64,000 bases of DNA, from NCBI RefSeq assembly GCF_000471905.2, contig NW_006500351.1, positions 1,158,533 to 1,222,532 on the forward strand, written 5' to 3'. Shown piece after piece: positions 56,453-64,000 of the stretch. The notes beneath the pieces are model-generated. The model saw only the letters and a program-made list of their open reading frames with translations. It was not told where the DNA came from and did not search any database. The stretch comes from Amborella trichopoda. Taxonomy: Eukaryota; Streptophyta; Magnoliopsida; Amborellales; Amborellaceae. Positions within the stretch are counted from its first letter, which is position 1; each line of letters starts with the position of its first letter. The translations under genes and the position numbers were made by a program.

Positions 56453-56964
56453 TAGTGTTCGCAAAATCGAATAGGAATGATTAACCGGACATGGGCCCGA
56501 AAGTGGTTTAACCAATCTAACCGGTAAACTTGCCGATTCAACCACTCTAACCGGGCAAGTCCCGGGCGGTCAAAAAAGTGTTGAAAAAAATAAAAATATA
56601 CAAAAAAATTCTACTAAAATATAAAAAGAAGATAACGAAGGATTAAAACAAAACACATTCAAACGAAGTTGAAAAATTATAAAAAAAAATAGATTTTAAC
56701 TAATCGATTTGTGCCTAGGGGTATTTTTTAATTTTTTTGAAAAAGATGGGAAAATATAAAAGTGAGTATTAATTACAAAAATATTTTTTAATCTTTACCT
56801 TAATGTAAAGAATATTAAAAAAATACATTACAAATCAAATTCCTTATTTTTTGGAATTTATATATATTTGTTTTATTTGTTTTTTTAAATACCGGTTGAT
56901 CATCAAAATCACTCAGATCTAACCAAGCGATTAGAGGTTAGATCGCCCGGTTCTGCGAACACTG
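56453..56964. mobile_element. hAT-type MITE with 8-bp target duplication
   Basis: The termini TAGTGTTCGCAAAATCG and, inverted at the right end, CAGTGTTCGCAGAACCGGGC form inverted repeats. The flanks are CATCACAC (56445-56452) and CATCACGC (56965-56972), seven of eight identical. Subterminal AACCGG/CCGGTT words are repeated on both sides, as in hAT elements. Length 512 bp, no coding capacity. Confidence 0.8.
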
Positions 56965-57589
56965 CATCACGCCATCAAAATTCTCTATATTTGAAAACTC
57001 TCACTCTTAATCATTGAAGCTACATCATCCCAATTAGAGGATATCACTCCCATAATAGAAATTGTAAAAAGCATAAAAAATAGGAATTAAAAAATATGAA
57101 ATTGAGAATTAGTTAAAACTATTTTCTTTGGTCTTCTCTTATCAACAATTTATAGCATAAAAAAACAGCACCAAAGCCTTAAAAAAACCAACCCACCCGC
57201 ATACATATTCTGATTAAATGCTCTCAAAAAGGTGGTACATGTTTTCATGAAGTTAGATGAATAATTTAAAAACAAAAAATAAATGTAGACTAACAAAATA
57301 AATAGAAATAAACATACCTATATAGAGCACATGCATCGTCGCCTTGCAGAGAAAGATATAATCAATTGTACTTCAAGTGAAACAAATGATAGACATTAGT
57401 AGGAGAGAGTGAGAGCATGAGCAATAAATGCAAAACTAAAAAAAAGAAATTAAATATAGAAATAGTATCCAAACAGAGTGTTTCACATAAGAGAGAGAAT
57501 GAGGCGTGCGTGTTTGAGAGACAAAGAGGTACTTGAGTGAAAGATAGATAGCCATTGATGGTGTGAGAGAGAAAAATAGAAATAGAATA

Positions 57590-57850
57590 CCTTGATAAAT
57601 ATTTGAGGAAAGATATTAGAGATCTTAAATGAAGGAGAGAGATTTTAGGAAAGAGGGAGAGAGGAATATAGAAACTAGGGAGAGAGTGGAAGAGATTCTA
57701 GGAAAGAGGGAAAGAGAGAGATATAGAAACTAGGGAGCTAGTGAGAGAGAGATTTTAGGAAAGAGAGAGAAAATATAGAAATTAGGGAGAGAGTGGGATA
57801 GAGATTTTAGGAAAGAGGGAGAGAGAAGTAAATAAACGTAGAGAGGAGAG
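57590..57850. repeat. Purine-rich minisatellite
   Basis: About five degenerate units of 50-60 bp combine GAGATTTTAGGAAAGAGGGA and TATAGAAACTAGGGAGAGAG. Confidence 0.8.
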
Positions 57851-57933
57851 AGATTATAGAAAATAAATAAAACTATAAAGATAGAAGGACACTTTCACAA
57901 CAAAATAAAGGGGGTCATTCTCTTCCTTTATAT

Positions 57934-57960
57934 ATAATAGATAGATAGATAGATAGATAA
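57934..57960. repeat. (GATA)n microsatellite
   Basis: Five to six GATA/TAGA units directly precede the RTE fragment. Confidence 0.85.
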
Positions 57961-58054
57961 TGTACGTGCACATGACGAGCCTACTTAAGTCTTATTTCCT
58001 TCATCTTATCACCTATAGAAGCCACACATAATTTCTCTCATATTTAATTTTTTT

Positions 58055-58333
58055 TCATATTTTGTATTCTATATATTCTGTCTTAGTTTGACTAATTTTA
58101 AAACCTTTAGATTCTAGAGCATCCCTCCAACATTCTAACTTTGCATTGACGCCGCCTTTAGTCTCATCGATCATTACTGTGTTATCAACAAACAACACAC
58201 ACTGCGATACCTCATCTTGTAGGTGTCTGGTTAACTCGTCTTTAACCAAAACAAAGAGATATGAGCTCAACGCTCTAGTGACATACCAAATTATAGAAAG
58301 GTGTGGTTTGGGTTGCAACCTTAAACAATCCAA
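58055..58333 (-). pseudogene. RTE-type LINE reverse transcriptase fragment
   Basis: The minus-strand frame shows [19 protein letters not shown], then [20 protein letters not shown] and [19 protein letters not shown], the catalytic-box region of plant RTE elements. The usual FADD box reads FVDN here, so the catalytic pair is destroyed. Only this segment remains. Confidence 0.8.
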
Positions 58334-58690
58334 TTAAGGCACACCTCTAAATTTCATCATAAATGTAATTTTGATATCAAAGTTTTTTAGGATGGCTTGA
58401 TAATCTATTTCCATCTCTAATTATAAATTTTTAAACTTTAAAAATGGTTCAAATCAAGTAGATGTACAAGCTCATGAAAATCTTGAAAATGGACAGTCCA
58501 AATAGTATAATGCAAGATACACTATTTCACAAACTTGAAATCTTTTTTTCTTTTCATATTCATACATCTCGATGTCGAGATGATTGATTAAAGAGTTTTC
58601 CAACATCCAAGCAACATTTTATGATGGGTTTTTGAGGTTCACAGTTAATTCTACATTTTAAAGTTCCAACCTTACATAAACTTTTCCCAA
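58297..58690. repeat. Foldback/TIR family copy
   Basis: The left end GGTGTGGTTTGGGTTGCAAC with CCTTAAACAATCCAATTAAG and the right end AAGTTCCAACCTTACATAAA match the copy at 4357-4733. It abuts the RTE fragment. Confidence 0.7.
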
Positions 58691-60734
58691 AACTTACAAA
58701 ACTTATGGACAAAAAAAAAAGCATTAATTTTACTTGGTTAATACAAACAAAAAAACCCAAAACTTAATGTACTCTGTTAAATCAAAGTACAAAGTCAGTT
58801 AGGGACAAAATAATGTGTTCTAGGCAAACGATATTTGTTGATACCGGACTCTGCTTGACAATCTAGGCCAGTCAGGTTGAGAAAAACCCAAGATACTTCG
58901 GCATATAGAATAAATCAAGAAGGGTTTTGGGTTATCCTTTGATGAGGTCGGAGCTTATGTCGGGATGAGTGAGCCAATGAACTGTGTGACCCTTGTATAT
59001 GATGGTGGGCCTACAGAGACAGGGGCCAAAATCTCATCCTTGATCCATCACATGGCATGCATAGCGATAAATTGTTCGGGAAAGTCAGAAAGCCACATTT
59101 TAGGGTAAAGCATATGCATGTGCGAGAGATACCCATATGCACCATAGAGCTATGGTTGCATCAGGTCGTGGTGACCTTGTCTCTAGAAGAGGACCTGTAA
59201 TCCATAGACTGAAATTGCAACCCCTTGGCTCATCGGCCAGACTTTGGTGACCCGCTAACTGTGGGTCATGTGAAACACTGAGTCGGTTCGATAAAGCAAG
59301 TGTAGTATGTAGTCCACAGTTGAAGGTAGAGTGCCCCATGATTGTGGATTGAATTTTTAAACCATATGGATCGATTTCCCATCAAATTAATTTAATAGTG
59401 TTTTTTTTATGATAGAAATTATTTTAGAATTATTATTTAAATTTTTATGAGTCTTTTTATATTTTATTTATATTCTTTGGACTTATAAAAATAAAGTTAT
59501 TAATTTTACAAAATTATAAAATTCAAATAATATTTTAAAATTATTTTGTTAATTTTAAAATATTTATAAAGTATCATGGGGACCCATCACATGGGCCCAC
59601 CATGTGGCAAGTGGGTGGGGCCCACATGTGCTACATATGGGTGGCACGCCTCACCTTTTGCATGCCCCTTTTGTTACTTTGTGATCAAGTTATTTAAATT
59701 TGGAAAGTTGATATTGTTGCATGCGGTCAAATATTATATGGTATATTTTGACCATATCTTATATAATTGAGATAGCAAATATTAACTTGATATCTTTTGA
59801 AATATTCTTATGGAATATATGAGATAGATTATACAATTTTATGGAATGCATGATATTTTAATAGATTTAATTTATTTAAATATATTGATGGGAAAATAGT
59901 TTAAGGAAAGGGAAATAATGCTCCATACACATTCTATGATGTTGATGGCCTATCTATGGAATGGATGACTCAGTTCTCTCATTCCACAAGTCATCCTGAT
60001 CAACGGTCCATATTCAATCTCAACCAAAGAGACAAACGATGAGAAACCTCAAAAAATACTAAACCTAATTTTGTACTATAAATAGGGGTGTATCCCCCTA
60101 TTTTATACACAATTCTCTCTCTCCTGTGGGCCATTCTCTCTCCTAAAACCTTAAGGGGCATGCTCCAAATCTTTGGCCTCCTATTCTCTCTCATGACATA
60201 AAATCCTAAGGGTTGGGAAAATTAGGGTTTGAGCCAAATTATTGGGTTTGAGCTAAATTATTTTGGATTTAGGGTTTTTGTAGAGATTTAAGGGTGATAA
60301 CCTAGTTTGGCCGAAATTAGCTTTCTGGGTTTGAGATTGAAGCTAGACCGCTCATCCCATGCTATCGGATGTTGGTGATTCTGTGTGGGATGTAATAAAC
60401 CTGGTTGAAGTAATCTCCGATATTTTTTTTTATTTAATGCAAATTTACTATTATATTCTCAAGCATAATATTTAATTGTGTAAATGGGTTCAAGTCGTTG
60501 AGTTTTGTTTTATTGTTATGTTGGTTTTTTTTTGAGATATTTATTGATTGTCGTAAGACCAATAAGTGATCTTTTTGCTAAAGACGAAGAGCTGATTAAA
60601 AAAAATAAAAAAAAATTTATATTCCTTGGCAAAAGGTCACATTGGTACTTCTTTCGATTTTTGTGGGTCTATACCATTGTCTTTTTTGAAATTAGGGAGT
60701 TAAAACAGTTCGAGAGAGAGAAAGGTTTGGATTG
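58691..60734. other. Upstream region of HGD
   Basis: No supported gene. The stretch includes a GC-rich block with repeated GGGCCCAC words (about 59575-59650) and AT-rich DNA. The part 59570-60480 has features that could be an old LTR (a TATA box, a CTCTCT leader, a GTGGGATGTAATAAACC word), but no partner was found. The HGD leader GAGAGAGAAAGGTTTGG lies just before the ATG. Confidence 0.5.
60076..60086 (+). promoter_or_regulatory. TATA-box-like element
   Basis: CTATAAATAGG followed about 35 bp downstream by a CACAATTCTCTCTC leader-like sequence. It is 650 bp from the HGD start codon, so it serves either HGD (with a long leader) or a decayed LTR. Confidence 0.35.
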
Positions 60735-60928
60735 ATGGGTTCGAGTGACGAAAATGGTTTTTCGAGTTTGGAATACCAGTCTGGTTTTGGTAATGTTTTT
60801 TCGTCTGAAGCAATGGGGGGAGCGTTGCCTCGTGATCAGAACAGCCCTCTCCTCTGCCCTTTCGGACTTTACGCTGAGCAGATCTCTGGAACTGCTTTTA
60901 CAGCACCTCGCAAGCTTAACCAGAGGAG
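60735..60928 (+). CDS. HGD: Homogentisate 1,2-dioxygenase, exon 1 (partial gene)
   Basis: Homogentisate dioxygenase is an Fe(II) enzyme that opens the ring of homogentisate with O2 to give 4-maleylacetoacetate in tyrosine catabolism; it also competes with tocopherol and plastoquinone synthesis for homogentisate. The exon encodes 64 residues and two bases of Ser65: after a variable start come [34 protein letters not shown] and [16 protein letters not shown], which match the N-terminus of the Arabidopsis enzyme almost residue for residue. The donor GAG|GTTAGC leaves a split AGN codon; the family continues with S-W-L-Y-R. The ATG at 60735 is chosen because it gives the family's N-terminal length. 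The catalytic His/Glu ligands lie in later exons beyond the window. Confidence 0.93.
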
Positions 60929-62287
60929 GTTAGCCAACTCTTTGCTTGGTTTGCCTCTCTCTATATCTTTCTTCCCCTCCCTTTATTGGAGCTTGGTTTG
61001 AGATATTGAGAAACTCGGTTCACTGTGATCATCTGATCAACCCTCTTTGTAAATCAATTTATCTTCACAATTTGATTGCCGTTAAGTTTTTTTTCATTTC
61101 CTATTTTTTCTTTTCTCTTTTACTTTTATAAAGGTAATTCAGAATATTGGGATCATAATTGCCACATTCTAATTTGGTTTGGTACAATTGAAATGATCGA
61201 CTTTCGGTGAAAATGATTTCTGTTGTCTGGTTTTCTCAATAGTAGTGAGCTTGAATCGATTTGTTCTTAACTTCTCTTGTTGGGCCATGATTCGTCTTCA
61301 TGATGGAGTTTGGGTTTGTGTTTTTATTTGGTATGAACATGTAACTGTAAACTAGGTATTTGCTTAGATGCGCAACTATTCTGCCTAAATCCTTGGAAAT
61401 GCAAATGGAACTTGGAATCTGAAGGAAGTCTTTTTATGATTTTCATTATTGTAAGACTTATTAATTTCACCAGGGATAACTTTTGAGAACCATGAGCTTA
61501 CATTTGTGAACTCTTGCTTAATTCCAATTTACATATGCAACTGTGCAAGTTGAGAAATTGGGAAGGACAAAAGGGAAACTAGTGAAGGAACTAAGAGAAC
61601 CCCTGTTTGCATATTAATAGCAAATTCGAAGGTTGTTTTCTTTCGGGTTGATTGGGATTCGCTTGTTCTGCATTGTTCAGCTTCCCATTCTCATGTTTTA
61701 TTACTGTTATAGATTGATCCTTAAAGGCTATGTGTTTCATTTATAACTGATCTAGTCTCTACATTCATAATTATCCCGGAAGGCATGCTCATGACATTTC
61801 AAGCACTACTGTCTAAGCCCATAGCATCAACCATCTTTAGTACCTTGATGAGTGTGGAATAGCCTTATTTTATAGTTGCACATCCTTTGATGAATGTGTT
61901 TTAGTATAAGTTGTCATCATCTATATTATATGAGGAAATATGATATACTGTAGACTTTGTTGCTGCAAAGCCTATGATTATTCAATTGTTCGAATGCTTT
62001 TGTATTGATGTCGAAACTCATGCTTAATTGTATGTGTATCCTGTCTCCTCTTCTCGCCTTGTATCATGCTCTATGTCCTTTCCACTTCCATGTCTCTTAT
62101 GGACCAAAGCAATGTACTCTTGATAATTCAACTCTCTTTGTTATATTTTTTGTGTTAGGTATGAGAATCTAGGAAAAAAAACACCAAATTTATGACATGC
62201 GGTTCTTTATACATATGGCCTGCATTTGGAAATTCTTGTAGTCATCCATTGACCTTTGAAATATATTAGTGAAAGAATTATTTAAAG

Positions 62288-62690
62288 TGTGCAGTTTGTA
62301 TAAGGTATCAACCTTAAACAATCAAAGAAAGGTGCACCTCTAAATCTTGCTAAAAGATGCAGTTCCAGTGCTGGAAACTCTTATGGTCGCCTAAAAATCT
62401 ATTTCGACCCTTAATTATGAAATTTAAAGCTCCAAAAATTGGTGTAAATTAAGTAGATCTATAAACACTTAATTTTTTTTAAAATAGACGGTGTAGATAC
62501 TGTTGTACAAGATGCACTTTTTTTAGGATTTAAAATCCTTTTTTTTTTTTTCATATTCATACATTTCATTTTCGAGATGATGAATTGTAGGGTTTATTTG
62601 ATGTTAGGATAACCATATCGATTGGATTTTTAAGATGCGCCCTATTCTATAGTATAAGGTTGACATGTATAAGTTTTTTCTTAAAATTAA
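62288..62690. repeat. Foldback/TIR family copy in HGD intron 1
   Basis: The left end TTTGTATAAGGTATCAACCT with TTAAACAATCAAAG and the right end TATAAGGTTGACATGTATAA are the family termini. The interior TTTCGACCCTTAATTATGAA word links it to the copies at 950 and 4357. Confidence 0.7.
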
Positions 62691-62699
62691 ACTTAATTC

Positions 62700-63113
62700 C
62701 ATTTTTTTTGGGTTAATGCACACGATGGACATGATGCCATTATGAATATCTACGCTCTCATGGATATTTGGTACCGCATATTGAGCTAAATTTTTGCTTT
62801 ATCTTTTTGAATAGTACTCGTGAAGACTACTGTGAACAGTGTTATAAGCAGTGCCATGAACTGTAAAAAGGTTAAAACTAGAGAGAGAAAGGGAAAGGAA
62901 GAGGCAAAGACATAGAGAAGAAAGAAAGGATGAAAGAGAAAAAAGAGGAGCGTGACATGAGATTTAGTCACTTCATACCCCACTAATATCTTTATTTACA
63001 ATGTTTGTTTAGGATCTACCAAGGAAAAAAATACCCTTAATAAAAATAAGTATCCTAAAGTATATTAAAATGACGAAAATACCTCAATACGCAAAATAAG
63101 TTCTTCTTTAATA
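62700..63113 (-). repeat. Possible Copia 3-prime LTR remnant
   Basis: It follows the polypurine tract CCAACTTGAGGCGGC (minus strand, 63114-63128) and carries TGTAAATAAAGATATTAG, a likely polyadenylation region. The far end and a partner LTR are not seen. Confidence 0.4.
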
Positions 63114-64000
63114 TGCCGCCTCAAGTTGGAGCATAGATGTCACCCATGCCCAGCTTGGAACAAATCTTCTGGGTATGGTTATGACTAAGCCCCTTGAAGT
63201 ATATTAGCTAATTGATATGATGACTTTACATATGGGGTTGTTATTTGCTTGTTAGTCACTTTCTCATGAATTGAAGTGACAATCGGCATTAATATAGTTT
63301 GTTTTTCATGAAAGACTGGATTGCTCTCAATATGAATGGCTGCCTAATTGCCACAAAACATCTTCATTGGTTTAGTAATTGAAAAACCCATTTCTTGCAT
63401 TAAGGTTTTCAGCCACATTAACTCACTCGTAGGATGAGTCATAGCTTTATACTCATCCTCTGCACTAGATCTGGCTACCACATTCTGTTTCTTACTTTTC
63501 CAAGTTGCCAAGTTTCCTCCAACAAAAGTGCAATTGCCTGTAGCATATGTTCTATTTGAAGGTGATCTTGCCTAATTTGCATCAGAATAACTCTCAATGT
63601 CAAAGTGGCCAGTCTTCTTGTAAAGGATCATGGGCCTGGGGCTCCCTTCAGGTATCTCAAAATTCTTCTTATTTCTTCCCAGTGTAGTATTCTTGGATGC
63701 ATAAAGCCGTAAACTGACTTAGTACACTCACAACAAAGGCTACATTTGGTCTAGTGATTGTCAGGTATATAAGTCTACAAGTCTTCTATATCTTCCAGGA
63801 TCTTCTAGTAAGTCTCCTTGATCCACTGATAGTTTGGAACTTGGATCTATCGGTGTGTTAACTGGTTTAGCCCCCAACATCCCTGTTTCTGTTAGTAAAT
63901 CAGTTACATTTTCCCTTTGGGATAGGTAAATACCATATTGTGGCCAAGGTACTTCAATCCTAAGAAAATATCTTTGTTGCCCCAATTATTTTGTCAAACC
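63113..64000 (-). pseudogene. Copia RT C-terminus and RNase H, decayed
   Basis: The minus-strand frame 63985-63761 contains YGIYLSQRENVTDLLTETGM then LGAKPVNTPIDPSSKL and DPGRYRRLV, the conserved end of Ty1/Copia RT. Further down, in other frames, come ELMWLKTLMQEMGFS and NPVFHEKQ with RNase H character, ending at the polypurine tract. The element runs off the right edge. Confidence 0.8.

Larger units (their letters stand above)
56973..57960. other. Intergenic purine-rich DNA
   Basis: No gene is supported. The right half is the AGAGAGATTTTAGGAAAGAGG minisatellite and ends with a GATA microsatellite. Confidence 0.6.
60929..64000 (+). other. HGD intron 1, continuing past the right edge
   Basis: I searched the plus strand for the next family residues (W-L-Y-R-V-K-P-S) and found no match to the window end, so the first intron is longer than 3 kb. 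It contains a foldback/TIR copy (62288-62690) and a Copia fragment in reverse orientation (63113-64000). The rest (60929-62287) shows no gene or element. Confidence 0.7.

Noticed and set aside
59570..60480. Solo LTR upstream of HGD
   Set aside because: TATA box and leader-like sequence are suggestive, but no paired copy, clear ends or target duplication were found.

Overview
This is nuclear DNA of a flowering plant. It is AT-rich and has spliced genes with GT..AG introns, plant-type L1 retrotransposons carrying an extra RNase H, Copia and Gypsy LTR elements primed by initiator tRNA-Met, and many small terminal-inverted-repeat elements. I cannot fix the species. The long, retrotransposon-filled introns would fit an early-diverging eudicot or a magnoliid, but that is a guess.

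Two host genes are present. On the minus strand (51784 to 32140) lies a complete six-exon gene for a chloroplast FATTY ACID EXPORT 1-like protein (Tmem14 family, 253 codons). I assembled it from splice sites, including three small exons of 47, 41 and 94 nt. Its second intron is about 14.4 kb and holds a LINE, a Copia gag remnant and several LINE tails; its first intron contains the only assembly gap (50587-50650). On the plus strand at 60735 starts homogentisate 1,2-dioxygenase (HGD). Only exon 1 lies in the window, and its first intron runs past the right edge.

Everything else is a graveyard of mobile elements. 1-5.4 kb: a nest of one small foldback/TIR repeat family plus a second MITE family. 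5.4-8.6 kb: a minus-strand L1-type LINE split by an insertion. 9.1-17.1 kb: a degenerate plus-strand L1-type LINE interrupted at 13640-16076 by a non-autonomous LTR element with a tRNA-Met primer site. 17.3-21.4 kb: a minus-strand LINE meeting the previous one tail to tail. 21.5-24.2 kb: a degenerate CTCTCTAAAA minisatellite and tandem duplications. 24.2-31.1 kb: a hAT-like element (8-bp target duplication, 6 of 8 matching) that received a decayed Ty3/Gypsy element, with an extra partly inverted LTR beside it. 32.1-51.8 kb: the FAX1-like gene. 52-57 kb: two hAT-type MITEs with convincing 8-bp target duplications and a 1.7-kb TIR element. 57.3-60.7 kb: purine-rich minisatellite, RTE fragment and a further foldback copy leading to HGD. 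62.3-64 kb: another foldback copy and a Copia fragment inside HGD intron 1.

The two host genes are divergently oriented with about 9 kb between their start codons and have unrelated metabolic roles: plastid fatty-acid export and tyrosine catabolism. All retroelement reading frames carry stops and frameshifts. I found no tRNA or rRNA gene and no evidence for a previously undescribed multi-gene system. The most unusual material is structural: nested elements, terminal duplications and inverted LTRs.
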